64,000 nucleotides of DNA, from positions 1 to 64,000 of the forward strand of contig JAFBAS010000006.1 of assembly GCA_019247605.1 (NCBI GenBank), read 5' to 3'. The position numbers were made by a program, and so were the translations under genes. Below the pieces are notes generated by a model. The model was not told the origin of the DNA, did no database searches, and saw only the letters and a list, made by a program, of their open reading frames with translations. Below, piece by piece: positions 49,906 to 58,998 of the stretch. Position 1 is the stretch's first letter. The number at the start of each line of letters is the position of its first letter. The stretch is from Hyphomicrobiales bacterium (GTDB taxonomy: Bacteria > Pseudomonadota > Alphaproteobacteria > Rhizobiales > Beijerinckiaceae).

Positions 49906-51314
49906 TTTCGAACCGCGTGGCGGTTCCGGACGCTGGAGGAAGGCCGCCTCCTGGAGGGTTGGCGGTTGCGGTCAAGGCGGCTTTGAAAAATCGAACCGGC
50001 TTGTGGTTTGGATGGAGCGGCAAGGCACGAGATGAGACCGACAGCGAGCCTCGGATCATCGAGCGCAACAAGATCACCTACGTGGTGATCGACATCTCAA
50101 CCCATGATTTCCAGGAATACTACAACGGCTTCGCCAATCGCGTCCTTTGGCCGATCCTGCACTACCGCGTCGATCTCGCTGAATTCTCTCGTGCCGATCT
50201 TTCAGGTTACATGCGCGTGAACCGCCTGTTCGCCGACAAGCTCGGCGAGCTGATCGAGAACGACGACGTGATCTGGGTGCATGATTATCACTTGATGCCC
50301 CTCGCCAAGGAATTGCGCGCAAGAGGCCATGCGAACCCAATCGGATTTTATCTCCACATCCCCTGCGCGCCGCCCGACATTTTGGTTGCCTTGCCGCGTC
50401 ACCAAGAGATCCTGGGCAGTTTGAGCTTTTACGACCTTGTCGGCTTCCAAACCGAAAACGATCGGGACAATTTCAGCCACTATCTCTTGAGCCACGGCGC
50501 CCAACTCAGCCGGGACGGCACGACGTTGACGCTCGAGGGCAGGCAGGTTCGCACTGGCGCCTTTCCGGTCGGCATCGAGACAGCTGCTTATGCGCGACTT
50601 GCCCGCAATGCAGCACGTTCGAATTTCGTGCGCGAGTTCGAAGAAAGTCTTGCCGGTCGCAAGCTGGTGCTCGGTGTCGACAGGCTCGATTACTCGAAGG
50701 GTATCCTGCATCGGATCAACGCGTTCGACCGCTTCCTCGAAATGAACCCGGATTGGTGCTCACGCGTGACTTTCCTGCAGATCACACCGCGCAGTCGCGC
50801 GGACATCCAGGAATATGCCGCGATCGAGGATGAGGTCACAACCCTCGTCGGCAGGATCAACGGGCGGTATGGTGAGGCGTCTTGGACACCGATCCGCTAC
50901 GTCAATCGCTCCTATCCACGGTCCGCCCTTGCTGGGCTTTATCGTTCGGCTGATGTCGCGCTCGTCACCCCTTTGCGCGATGGCATGAACCTGGTGGCGA
51001 AGGAATTTATCGCCGCGCAGGACGCTCAAGACCCCGGCGTTCTCATCCTGTCGCAGTTCGCGGGCGCTGCGGCCGAGCTCGATCGGGCGCTGATCGTCAA
51101 TCCGCACGAGACGGAGGGCGTGGCGGCGGCGCTGAAGCGCTCGCTCGACATGCCGCTCGACGAACGCCGTCAGCGCTACAAGAAAATGTTCGAGCACCTT
51201 GCGCGAAACGACATCGAGCGCTGGGCCAAGAGATACCTCGGGACGCTTGCCGACACGCGCCAAAGGCCAGGCCTGCTCGATGGACTGCGCACCCTCTTCG
51301 GCAGCCTCGCCTAA
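49884..51314 (+). CDS. otsA: Trehalose-6-phosphate synthase
   Basis: The product has 476 residues, GT20 family. LIIVSNRVAVPDAGGRPPPGGL holds the glucose-6-phosphate loop, IWVHDYHLMPLAKELR is the diagnostic motif, then GFYLHIPCAPPDI, GVDRLDYSKGILHRI and TPLRDGMNLVAKEFIAAQ. It joins UDP-glucose and glucose-6-phosphate. GGGAGG is 4 bases before ATG 49884, inside the end of the GH15 gene. The stop lies within a 15-bp tandem duplication (51300-51329). Confidence 0.95.
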   Translation: MGTRLIIVSNRVAVPDAGGRPPPGGLAVAVKAALKNRTGLWFGWSGKARDETDSEPRIIERNKITYVVIDISTHDFQEYYNGFANRVLWPILHYRVDLAEFSRADLSGYMRVNRLFADKLGELIENDDVIWVHDYHLMPLAKELRARGHANPIGFYLHIPCAPPDILVALPRHQEILGSLSFYDLVGFQTENDRDNFSHYLLSHGAQLSRDGTTLTLEGRQVRTGAFPVGIETAAYARLARNAARSNFVREFEESLAGRKLVLGVDRLDYSKGILHRINAFDRFLEMNPDWCSRVTFLQITPRSRADIQEYAAIEDEVTTLVGRINGRYGEASWTPIRYVNRSYPRSALAGLYRSADVALVTPLRDGMNLVAKEFIAAQDAQDPGVLILSQFAGAAAELDRALIVNPHETEGVAAALKRSLDMPLDERRQRYKKMFEHLARNDIERWAKRYLGTLADTRQRPGLLDGLRTLFGSLA

Positions 51315-51393
51315 GGCAGCCTCGCTTAAGACCTGGCGAATAAATTCTCTTGTCCGGGTGTTTTCGCTCCATCCACATCACGGAGAACCGGAA

Positions 51394-51927
51394 ATGCTCA
51401 AGAAATCGGATATGATCGCCATGGCGCTTGGCGTCGTGCTTGGCGCGGCTGCCACCGTGCCGGCGTTTGCCGCCGGCGGCGGCGGCGATCCTCCCCCTCC
51501 TCCCACTTGCGCCAAGGGGCAAGTCTACAGCGCAAAAAAGAATGCCTGCGTGAAGGCCGAGCGGGGTGCTCTTCCCGATGAGGAGATGACCCAATACGCC
51601 TATGCGCTCGCCAAGCAGGATCGCTTCCAGGAAGCGCTCAATATGCTCGACCTGCTCGAGAATCCGAACACGCCCAAGGCGCTCAATTACCGCGGTTTTG
51701 CCACGCGCAAGCTCGGCCACACCGAGGAAGGGATTTCCTACTACCTGAAGTCCGTGGCGCTCGATCCCAATTACGCGCAAGTTCGCGAATATCTTGGGGA
51801 AGCCTATGTGATCCAGGGCAAGCTCGATCTCGCCAACTCACAACTGGCGACAATCAAGACCATCTGCGGCACGGGCTGCGAAGAATACGAGGACCTCGCG
51901 CGAGCTATCGAGGATTCCAAGCTCTAA
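51394..51927 (+). CDS. Exported TPR-repeat protein
   Basis: The product has 177 residues. A signal peptide (MIAMALGVVLGAAATVPAFA) precedes a Gly/Pro stretch, a pair of Cys near residues 44 and 55 (PTCAKGQ, KNACVK) and about three TPR-type helical pairs (YAYALAKQDRFQEALNMLDL, ALNYRGFATRKLGHTEEGISYYLKSVALDPNY, AQVREYLGEAYVIQGKLDLANSQL), plus a C-terminal CGTGC pair. It is probably a periplasmic scaffold; partner unknown. CGGAG lies about 9 bases before ATG 51394. Single gene after otsA. Confidence 0.8.
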   Translation: MLKKSDMIAMALGVVLGAAATVPAFAAGGGGDPPPPPTCAKGQVYSAKKNACVKAERGALPDEEMTQYAYALAKQDRFQEALNMLDLLENPNTPKALNYRGFATRKLGHTEEGISYYLKSVALDPNYAQVREYLGEAYVIQGKLDLANSQLATIKTICGTGCEEYEDLARAIEDSKL

Positions 51928-52275
51928 GAGGATTTTACCTAATTGGCGCGGCGGCTCGCCCGCCGCGCCTCCCGAGAGCTTGCGAGCAACGGCTTCAAGT
52001 CTCGCCGATGTGCTCATCACCGACGGCTCTGCAAGCCCCTTTTGCTTAACGAATGTCGCCAATCAACTGCCTTTCGGGGATCGTGGCCGGCAACAGGTCA
52101 TCTTTTGTCCATTGCGCTCGAAGCTACGTGGACACGTTCGATCTGATTTCTGGTCAAGATACAGGTCCAATTCAGCGCACCTCGACAACTCGTTGCAAAA
52201 ATAGCTTTCATTTTTTGAGAGCATGCTCTAGTCACCGCCGATGGGCGTCCGTGGCTTGCATGGGTCTCTTCCGAC
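51928..52275. other. Intergenic region upstream of the sigma factor gene
   Basis: No credible gene is found in these 348 bases. At its left end a 10-bp perfect G+C hairpin (51945-51954 with 51960-51969, loop CTCGC) may terminate the TPR gene, though no T-run follows. The right part (52180-52250) is A+T-rich and may hold the promoter of the sigma/anti-sigma pair; I saw no clear ECF-type autoregulatory motif. Confidence 0.4.
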
Positions 52276-52809
52276 ATGATCGAGAGTGGCCAGCTCGAAG
52301 TGAGGGCCGGCTTGGTGAACCATTTGGCCCGGCTCTGGAGATACGGGCTTGTCCTCTCGGGAAGGCGCGACGTAGCGGAAGACCTCGTTCAGGCCACTTG
52401 CGTGCGCGCCCTCGAACGCGCGAGCCAATTCACTCGAGGTTCGAGGCTCGATCGTTGGCTTTTCTCGATCCTTCGTTCGATCTGGTTGAACGAGCTTCGC
52501 TCGCGCCGGATTCGGCAAGGCGGGGGCGTGGTCGACGCTGAAACCACGCTGTCTTTTGAAGGGGCTCATGAAATTGAAACGAATATATTGGCTCAACAAG
52601 TGTTAAGACGGGTGCAACTGCTTCCGCAAGCGCAACGGGAGACGCTCTTCTTGGCCTATGTTGAAGGATTGAGCTATCGGGACACGGCCGAGATGCTCGA
52701 GGTGCCGATTGGAACCGTCATGAGCCGCCTTGCCGCGGCGCGCGAGGCGCTTAGCAGGTTGAACACGTCTCGCGAAGATGCGTCGCCTGCGCGGGGTCAA
52801 CGTCGATGA
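52276..52809 (+). CDS. ECF-type RNA polymerase sigma factor
   Basis: The product has 177 residues. Region 2 spans about 12-80 (DVAEDLVQATCVRALERASQF, RLDRWLFSILRSIWLNELRS: core binding and -10 recognition). Region 4 spans about 115-165 (LPQAQRETLFLAYVEGLSYRDTAEMLEVPIGTVMSRLAAAREAL: -35 recognition helix-turn-helix). No extra domains. The adjacent, overlapping anti-sigma gene (ATGA) implies release by an envelope signal. No strong ribosome site precedes ATG 52276. Confidence 0.88.
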   Translation: MIESGQLEVRAGLVNHLARLWRYGLVLSGRRDVAEDLVQATCVRALERASQFTRGSRLDRWLFSILRSIWLNELRSRRIRQGGGVVDAETTLSFEGAHEIETNILAQQVLRRVQLLPQAQRETLFLAYVEGLSYRDTAEMLEVPIGTVMSRLAAAREALSRLNTSREDASPARGQRR

Positions 52810-53642
52810 CCGAGTTACCGACCGGGCGGCCGGCCGATGCCGATCTCGTCGCCCTCCTCGATGGAGAATTGTCTCCGGCGCAAGCGCAATGGGTGGAGAG
52901 CTGGCTATCGCGCGACACCGAGCTGCGCCGGCGGCGCGACCTGCTCGCACATGACAGCGACGAGCTGAAAGGTGCTTTCGCGGCGCTCCTTGCGGAGGCA
53001 CCGGAGGTCAAGTTGGAGCGAATGCTTCTCGGCTTGACGGGCTACGGCGTCCATCGAGCCACCGCTCATCCCCGCTCATCCTCTTTCCTTCTGCGAAGTC
53101 GGCCGCGTCTCGCATTGCTCGCCGCTGGTATCGCTCTTTTCGCAACCGGCGTCCTAGTCGATCGGTTTCTGCCCGATTGGCGTGAGGCCGCCCGTATCGA
53201 AGTTACGAGCGACAGCGAGGATGAATGGCGTCAGGCTGTGGCGGAATACATGTCGCTTTACACGCCCGAGACGATCGCAGGCATCGCGGACGACCCATCC
53301 CATATGGAACGTGAGCTTGCCGTCGTCGGAGCAAAACTCGGCGTTGGCCTTCCCGCTTCCGAACTCTCCCTCCCCGGCATGGCGTTGAAGCGCGCTCAAA
53401 TCCTGCAATATGATGGAAAGCCGCTGGGCCAAGTCGCATATCTCGACCCGCATGACGGCGTGACGGCATTATGCATCTACGGGGATAGCCACCAGGAGAG
53501 CGCGCCGACCACCGAGCGGCGCGTTGGCCTCAACATCGTGCATTGGGCATCTCATGGCCGCGCATTTATGCTGGTCGGCCGCAAGCCCATGGCTGACTTG
53601 CGTGATCTCGCCGGCCGCTTGTCACAACGATTGACCCTTTAA
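52806..53642 (+). CDS. Membrane-anchored anti-sigma factor
   Basis: The product has 278 residues. The N-terminal cytoplasmic part (DLVALLDGELSPAQAQWVESWL, a typical start of FecR/RskA-like anti-sigma proteins, without a zinc HxxxCxxC motif) is followed by one membrane span near 102-120 (RLALLAAGIALFATGVLV). A periplasmic domain of ~155 residues comes next (SLYTPETIAGIADD, GMALKRAQILQYDGKPLGQVAYLD, GLNIVHWASHGRAFMLVG). It holds the cognate sigma until a signal arrives. The large periplasmic domain is likely the sensor. Confidence 0.83.
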   Translation: MTELPTGRPADADLVALLDGELSPAQAQWVESWLSRDTELRRRRDLLAHDSDELKGAFAALLAEAPEVKLERMLLGLTGYGVHRATAHPRSSSFLLRSRPRLALLAAGIALFATGVLVDRFLPDWREAARIEVTSDSEDEWRQAVAEYMSLYTPETIAGIADDPSHMERELAVVGAKLGVGLPASELSLPGMALKRAQILQYDGKPLGQVAYLDPHDGVTALCIYGDSHQESAPTTERRVGLNIVHWASHGRAFMLVGRKPMADLRDLAGRLSQRLTL

Positions 53643-53800
53643 ACGCTAATTTCGGATCCACGCCTGTTTGGGAACCATGCGCTAAAGAGTGAGATTCACC
53701 TTCTGCCATATACGCAGGGCGTACACGCCGCTACCCCACCCTTGGACCTCCAAGGGCGAGTAGCTAATATCGAAACCCGTGAGTCGATTCGAGTTCCGAC

Positions 53801-54487
53801 ATGTCCAATCGCACGCGCATTCTCGTCGTAGATGATGATGTCGACATCGTCGACACATTGAACGATCAATTGAGCGTGAACGGCGAATTCTCGGTGAGCT
53901 CCGCAGCAACCGCGGTTGCGGCCCTGGCACTCGTAAAATCCGAGCCTTTCGACCTGGTGATTATGGATGTAGGCCTACCCGACATGGACGGCCGGGAAGC
54001 CGTGAGGGTGATGCGCGCGGGCGGTGCACGCATGCCGATTATAATGCTTACCGGCCATGCGAGCGACGCCGACACCGTGGCCGGACTCGGCTCAGGCGCC
54101 AACGACTACGTCGCAAAGCCGTTTCGTTTCGCGGTGCTCTTGGCGCGCATCCGCGTGCAGCTTCGACAGCATGAGGCGAGCGACGACGCGGTCCTGCGCA
54201 TCGGGCCTTTGCAATTCAAGCCGGCATCGAAGCTGATCGTCACGGAAAAAGGCTCGAAGCTGAAACTCACGGAAAAAGAAGCAGCGATCCTGCGCTTCCT
54301 CTATCGTTCCAATGGGCACTCCGTAGCGCGCAAAGTGCTGCTCCAAGAGGTCTGGGGGTACAACTCTTCAGTCTCCACCCACACGCTCGAGACACACATC
54401 TATCGCTTGCGGCAGAAGATCGAAATGGGCGCCGAGGCGGGAAAGATGATCCTCACGGATCAGGGCGGCTACAAGCTCATCGTCTGA
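53801..54487 (+). CDS. OmpR/PhoB-family response regulator, orphan
   Basis: The product has 228 residues. The receiver has an acidic pair DDD at 11-13, phosphoacceptor Asp56 (VIMDVGLPDMDG), a Thr-Gly switch (IIMLTGHAS) and Lys in VAKPF. The winged-helix output domain (about 135-228) has LTEKEAAILRFLYRSNGHSVARKVLLQEVWGY and THTLETHIYRLRQKIE. No histidine kinase is next to it. The order with a cyclic-nucleotide-domain protein and xth downstream is, as I recall, conserved in Rhizobiales. The target genes are unknown. Confidence 0.87.
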   Translation: MSNRTRILVVDDDVDIVDTLNDQLSVNGEFSVSSAATAVAALALVKSEPFDLVIMDVGLPDMDGREAVRVMRAGGARMPIIMLTGHASDADTVAGLGSGANDYVAKPFRFAVLLARIRVQLRQHEASDDAVLRIGPLQFKPASKLIVTEKGSKLKLTEKEAAILRFLYRSNGHSVARKVLLQEVWGYNSSVSTHTLETHIYRLRQKIEMGAEAGKMILTDQGGYKLIV

Positions 54488-54669
54488 GGCTCGGCCCTAC
54501 GCCGCTCACGTCGCGTTCTCGATGGCGAGGATGTCGAGGACACACGATGCCGCGTTCCGGCTGAAATCACACTCACGCCAGCTAGAGCCTCGGAATATTA
54601 CCTTAGCACAGGTGCGCGAGATTTCCCCTTCGTGCTATCTTGTTCGCGGTGCTCGCCCCTCGAGAGGAC

Positions 54670-55164
54670 ATGCAGCTCAACACCAAGACTCAGCGCCTCG
54701 CGCGCATCGCGCCTCTCGCCGTCATCGAGAGCGACGCACTTCGCCTTCTGGCCTTTGACGGAATTGAAATGACGATCGAACCCGACTCCGTTCTCTTCCG
54801 CCAGGGAGAGGCGGCGGACGGTGGGTACGCGGTGATTTCAGGCTCGATCGCTCTGGAACGTGAAGGGGAGATATCGACCCCCGCGCGTCTGATGAAGACG
54901 GGGTCCTTGATTGGGCTGCACGCCCTCGTCGTGAGCCTTGAACGGCCCGCGACCGCAACGGCACGCGAAAAATCCCTGCTTCTGAAATTGCCGAGAGGGC
55001 TAATGCTGCGCGTGCTCGAAGCCTTCCCAAACTCGGCCACGGCGTTCCGCCAATATGTCGAAGAAAGCCTGGCCGCGCAAACAAATGCGCTGGAGCGCAT
55101 CGCAAGCTCGATCGATGCCGTGGCCGCGCATTACAAGGTAAGAGAGAGCAGAACCGGAACGTGA
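54670..55164 (+). CDS. Cyclic-nucleotide-binding-domain protein (Crp-like effector domain only)
   Basis: The product has 164 residues: a beta-roll of the cNMP-binding type (about 30-125: EPDSVLFRQGEAADGGYAVISGSIAL, LMKTGSLIGLHALV) and a long C-terminal helix, with no helix-turn-helix DNA-binding domain. The Arg/Glu contact pair for cAMP is not obvious, so ligand binding is uncertain. ATG 54670 has GAGAGG just upstream; an alternative ATG lies at 54640. The 3' end overlaps the convergent xth gene by 34 bases. Confidence 0.75.
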   Translation: MQLNTKTQRLARIAPLAVIESDALRLLAFDGIEMTIEPDSVLFRQGEAADGGYAVISGSIALEREGEISTPARLMKTGSLIGLHALVVSLERPATATAREKSLLLKLPRGLMLRVLEAFPNSATAFRQYVEESLAAQTNALERIASSIDAVAAHYKVRESRTGT

Positions 55165-55940
55165 TCGGAGGGACGATCGAGGCCCCGCGCCGCGGTCTCG
55201 ATCGTGACCTCGCCGATGCTGGCCTGGAGCGAAGAAGAGACCCAGATGTGATCGAGGCGCCGACCGCGATTTGACGCCATCCAATCCACTGCCCGGTAGC
55301 TCCACCACGTATAGACGCGCTCAGGCTCGGGAATGCGATGACGGACCGCATCAATCCATTCACCGCAACGACGAATCTCCTCGAGCGCGGCCGTCTCCAC
55401 GGGCGTGTGGCTCACAACATCCAAAAGCTGCTTATGGCTCCAGACGTCGCTCTCGTAAGGCGCGACATTGAGATCGCCCGTGATAACGGCGCGCCCGCTC
55501 GTTCCCGCCTGTTGGGCGCTCCATTCTCGCATATCTCTGAGGAAACCGAGCTTATGGGCAAATTTCACGTTCAGCGCGGGGTCTGGAATGTCGCCGCCGG
55601 CGGGGACGTAAAAATTATTGACCGTCACAGCGATGCCGGCGGGCGAGGTCACCTCGGCAGCAATATGCCGCGCATCGCCCTTGCTGCCGAAGGGCAGGCA
55701 TGAGGGCTCCCCGAGCGGCAGACGCGAAAGGATCGCGACGCCGTTATACCCCTTATCGCCCCGGATCACCTGATGCGCGTAGCCGATCTCTCGGAATGCG
55801 GAACGCGGAAATTGATCGTCGAGACATTTCGTCTCTTGCAGGCAAAGCACATCCGGCTGCGCGCGCTGCAAATACTCGAGAACGAGCTTGAGGCGAAGCC
55901 GGACGGAGTTGATGTTCCAGGTCGCGACGGCAAGCGGCAT
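55131..55940 (-). CDS. xth: Exodeoxyribonuclease III (AP endonuclease)
   Basis: The product has 269 residues, the standard length. ATWNINSVRLRL, LQETK with metal-ligand Glu36, GYNGVAILSR, the catalytic GDLNVAP, RRLDHIWVS and DHVPV with catalytic His260. It cleaves abasic sites and trims 3' ends in base-excision repair. It converges on the cyclic-nucleotide-domain gene with a 34-base overlap of coding ends. Confidence 0.92.
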   Translation of the reverse strand: MPLAVATWNINSVRLRLKLVLEYLQRAQPDVLCLQETKCLDDQFPRSAFREIGYAHQVIRGDKGYNGVAILSRLPLGEPSCLPFGSKGDARHIAAEVTSPAGIAVTVNNFYVPAGGDIPDPALNVKFAHKLGFLRDMREWSAQQAGTSGRAVITGDLNVAPYESDVWSHKQLLDVVSHTPVETAALEEIRRCGEWIDAVRHRIPEPERVYTWWSYRAVDWMASNRGRRLDHIWVSSSLQASIGEVTIETAARGLDRPSDHVPVLLSLTL

Positions 55941-55988
55941 GAAGCAAGATCAAGGCTGCGGGCGGCTGGGAGCGCCCCGCTCGCGATG

Positions 55989-56012
55989 TGACGCGACTTC
56001 GCTGTCGCGTCA
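55989..56012. other. 9-bp perfect palindrome between xth and serA
   Basis: TGACGCGAC and GTCGCGTCA with a 6-base spacer. It lies 49 bases upstream of the xth start and 136 bases beyond the serA stop (both genes read leftwards), so it could be an operator of xth or a processing hairpin; no T-run follows. Confidence 0.35.
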
Positions 56013-56147
56013 ACGCAACTCTCGCGCTTTAAGCCAGTTTCTCCTGAGCTTTTGCAAGAGAGGGCGTCAAAATCGAACAACCGCCCGTCAAATTTCCGTT
56101 GCTTGGCGTAGCATGATACCCGCGCGAGGCATGCTGGCGCCCGCAAG

Positions 56148-57731
56148 CTAGAATGCCAAAGCCTTCGCTTGCTTCACGCCCGGGATCGTCTGCACCTTAT
56201 CGAGCACAGGAGCCGGCACTTTCCCGTCCACCTCGACGAGAGCGATGGCCGACCCCCCCGGCTTATCGCGCCCGAGCGCAAAAGTGGCAATATTGATACC
56301 GGCTTCGCCGAGAAGGCTGGCGAAACGGCCGATGAAGCCTGGCTTGTCCTCGTTCGTCACATAGATCATCGAGGGCGCGAATTCGGCATCCACCTTTATT
56401 CCCTTGATCTCGAGAATGCGCGGCTTACCGTCCTGGAAAACGGTGCCGGAGACGGCACGCTCCTGACGTTCGGTCGTGACGCTGACCGTGATGAGCGACG
56501 CATAGTCGCCGGTGACGTCGCGCACAGTCTCTTCAACGATGACGCCGCGCTCCTTGGCGACGCTCGGCGCCGAAACCACGTTGATGTCGGCGAGCATCGG
56601 CCGCAAGAGGCCCGCAACAGCCGCGCTCGTCAGCGCTTTTGTCTTCATGCCGGCGACCTCGCCCGAATAGGTGAGGTGCACGGTCTTCAGGCCGCTTTCG
56701 GTGAGTTGACCGGCGAAGGAGCCAAGCTTCTCGGCGAGCGCGACATACGGTCTGAGCTTAGGCGCTTCTTCCGCCGTGATGGAAGGGAAATTGATGGCAT
56801 TGGAGATCGCGCCTCGCAAGAGGTACTCCGAGATCTGCTCGGCGATCTGCAAAGCCACATTCTCCTGCGCCTCCGATGTCGCGGCCCCAAGGTGAGGCGT
56901 ACACACGACGTTGGGATGGCCGAAGAGCGGGTTCGATCGCGCCGGCTCCTCGATGAACACGTCGATTGCGGCTCCCGCCACATGGCCGGCGTCGAGCGCT
57001 TCTCGCAACGCATTCTCGTCGATAAGCCCGCCCCGCGCGCAATTGACGATGCGCACTCCCCTCCTGGTTTTGGCGAGGTTTTCCCGCGACAAAATATTCT
57101 TCGTTTGCGGGGTCATCGGCGTATGCAGGCTAATGATGTCTGCACGCCGCAAAAGATCATCAAGCTCGACCTTCGCGACGCCGATCGCGAGCGCCCGTTC
57201 CTGGGAAAGGAACGGATCAAAAGCGATCACCCGCATCTTGAGTCCGATCGCGCGCTCGGCGACGACCGAACCGACATTGCCGCATCCGATGATACCGATG
57301 AGCTTTCCCGAAAGCTCGACGCCCATGAAGCGGTCCTTCTCCCATTTGCCCGCCTGGGTCGAAACGTCGGCTTGCGGAATTTGCCGCGCGAGCGCGAACA
57401 TCAGCGCGACCGCGTGCTCCGCGGTGGTAATGGAATTGCCGAAAGGCGTGTTCATGACAATCACGCCCTTGCTCGTGGCCGCCGGCACGTCGATGTTGTC
57501 GATGCCAATCCCGGCACGGCCGACCACCTTGAGCCTGGTCGCGGCATCGAGAAGCTTCGCCGTAACCTTGGTAGCGGAACGGACGGCAAGCCCTTCGTAA
57601 TGGGGGATCATCTCGAGGAGATGATCCTTCCCGATGCCGGGCTTGAAATCGGCATGCACGCCGCGCTCCTTGAATATTTCCAAGGCCGCCTCTGACAAGG
57701 AATCAGAAATAAGGACGCGAGGCTTAGTCAT
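56148..57731 (-). CDS. serA: D-3-phosphoglycerate dehydrogenase
   Basis: The product has 527 residues, long (type 1) form. The catalytic and NAD domain has GxGxxG at 149-154 (GCGNVG), Arg233 (NCARGG), Glu262 and His280 (CTPHLGAAT). An intervening ASB domain (about 315-450) is followed by a C-terminal ACT domain (MIYVTNEDKPGFIGRFASLLGEAGINIATF) for feedback control by serine. It starts serine synthesis. ATG 57731 is internal to a longer open frame to 58172 that overlaps serC; the family N-terminus (KPRVLISDSLSEAA) begins here, with AGGA upstream. It is downstream of serC by 85 bases, probably one operon. Confidence 0.95.
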   Translation of the reverse strand: MTKPRVLISDSLSEAALEIFKERGVHADFKPGIGKDHLLEMIPHYEGLAVRSATKVTAKLLDAATRLKVVGRAGIGIDNIDVPAATSKGVIVMNTPFGNSITTAEHAVALMFALARQIPQADVSTQAGKWEKDRFMGVELSGKLIGIIGCGNVGSVVAERAIGLKMRVIAFDPFLSQERALAIGVAKVELDDLLRRADIISLHTPMTPQTKNILSRENLAKTRRGVRIVNCARGGLIDENALREALDAGHVAGAAIDVFIEEPARSNPLFGHPNVVCTPHLGAATSEAQENVALQIAEQISEYLLRGAISNAINFPSITAEEAPKLRPYVALAEKLGSFAGQLTESGLKTVHLTYSGEVAGMKTKALTSAAVAGLLRPMLADINVVSAPSVAKERGVIVEETVRDVTGDYASLITVSVTTERQERAVSGTVFQDGKPRILEIKGIKVDAEFAPSMIYVTNEDKPGFIGRFASLLGEAGINIATFALGRDKPGGSAIALVEVDGKVPAPVLDKVQTIPGVKQAKALAF

Positions 57732-57816
57732 CGGATAATCCTCGTAGGTTTTCAATTGCCACCATGTGCGGTGAGCGCCGGAAGAGGGGGCGGGCAAAGG
57801 CTCGCGTATCCAAGTG

Positions 57817-58992
57817 TCACGCCGCTTTTCGCAGCGCCGCCTTCTCGCGTTCAAAGGCCCAATCGAGCCATGGTGTGAGCGCCGCGATGTCGGCAGTCTC
57901 CACGGTCGCGCCGCACCAGATGCGAAGCCCCGGTGGCGCGTCGCGATGAGCGCCGATGTCGAAGGCGGCACCTTCCTCCTCGAGCCTCGTGGCGATGCCG
58001 TTGGCGACACGAGCCACGGCGTCGATGCCACGTGCGCGCACTTCCTGATCGGCGATGGTGAGGCATACGCTCGTGTTGGAACGCGTGGCCGGCTCGCTCG
58101 CGAGATGGGCGATCCAGGGCGTCCGCGCAACCCATTCCGAGAGCGCGGCCGCATTGGCGTTGGCTCGCGCAAACAAGCCGCGAAGGCCGCCGATCGACTT
58201 CGCCCAATTGAGTGTGTCGAGATAGTCCTCGACGCACAGAAGCGAAGGTGTGTTGATGGTCTCGCCCTCGAAGATGGCCTCGTTGAGTTTGCCGCCCTTG
58301 GTGAGTTGAAAAATCTTCGGCAAGGGCCAAGGCGGTGAATAGCTCTCGAGCCTTTCGACGCAGCGTGGTGACAGAATCAACATGCCGTGCGCAGCCTCGC
58401 CGCCCAGCGCTTTTTGCCAAGAGAAGGTCACTACGTCGAGCTTGGCGAAATCGAGGCTTTGGGCGAAGGCGGCCGAAGTCGCATCGCAAATGGCAAGCCC
58501 TTCGCGCTCATTCGCGATCCACTCGGCATCGGGGACCCGTACTCCCGAGGTCGTGCCGTTCCAGGTGAACACCACGTCTCGCTTTCTCGTATCGAGATCG
58601 CTCAAGCGCGGCAGCGAGCCATATTGCGCCCTGACGACGCGACAATCGTTGAGCTTCAGCTGCCTTGTCGCATCGCTCGCCCAGCTCTCGCCAAAGCTCT
58701 CCCACACGAGCATGTCCACTCCGCGTGCGTCGAGAAGACACCACAGCGCAAGCTCGACGGCTCCCGTGTCTGAAGCCGGTACGATGGCAATCCGATGCGA
58801 ACTCGGCACGCGCAATACCTCACGCGTGAGGTCGATCGCTTGCTTCAGCTTCGCTTTACCGATTTTTGCCCGATGCGAACGGCCCAAGGCGGCCTGCCTC
58901 AGGACTTCGAAATTCCAGCCGGGGCGCTTGGCGCAAGGACCGGAAGAAAAATGCGGGTTCACCGGCCGCGTGCCGGGCTTTTCATTCGCCAT
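57817..58992 (-). CDS. serC: Phosphoserine aminotransferase
   Basis: The product has 391 residues, the alphaproteobacterial form. PHFSSGPCAKRPGW opening, PLP-binding Lys194 in FSWQKALGGEAAHGM, and FTWNGTTSGVRVPD; it ends ALTPWLDWAFEREKAALRKAA. It makes 3-phosphoserine from 3-phosphohydroxypyruvate and glutamate. The start at 58992 is preceded by GGAAGG, which sits inside the loop of a hairpin, and two stacked hairpins lie upstream (see the separate leader entry). serA follows. Confidence 0.93.
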   Translation of the reverse strand: MANEKPGTRPVNPHFSSGPCAKRPGWNFEVLRQAALGRSHRAKIGKAKLKQAIDLTREVLRVPSSHRIAIVPASDTGAVELALWCLLDARGVDMLVWESFGESWASDATRQLKLNDCRVVRAQYGSLPRLSDLDTRKRDVVFTWNGTTSGVRVPDAEWIANEREGLAICDATSAAFAQSLDFAKLDVVTFSWQKALGGEAAHGMLILSPRCVERLESYSPPWPLPKIFQLTKGGKLNEAIFEGETINTPSLLCVEDYLDTLNWAKSIGGLRGLFARANANAAALSEWVARTPWIAHLASEPATRSNTSVCLTIADQEVRARGIDAVARVANGIATRLEEEGAAFDIGAHRDAPPGLRIWCGATVETADIAALTPWLDWAFEREKAALRKAA

Positions 58993-58998
58993 GTCTGT

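Noticed and set aside
56169-57695. 508-residue plus-strand frame opposite serA
   Set aside because: Arg/His/Asp-rich without motifs; serA on the other strand is unambiguous.
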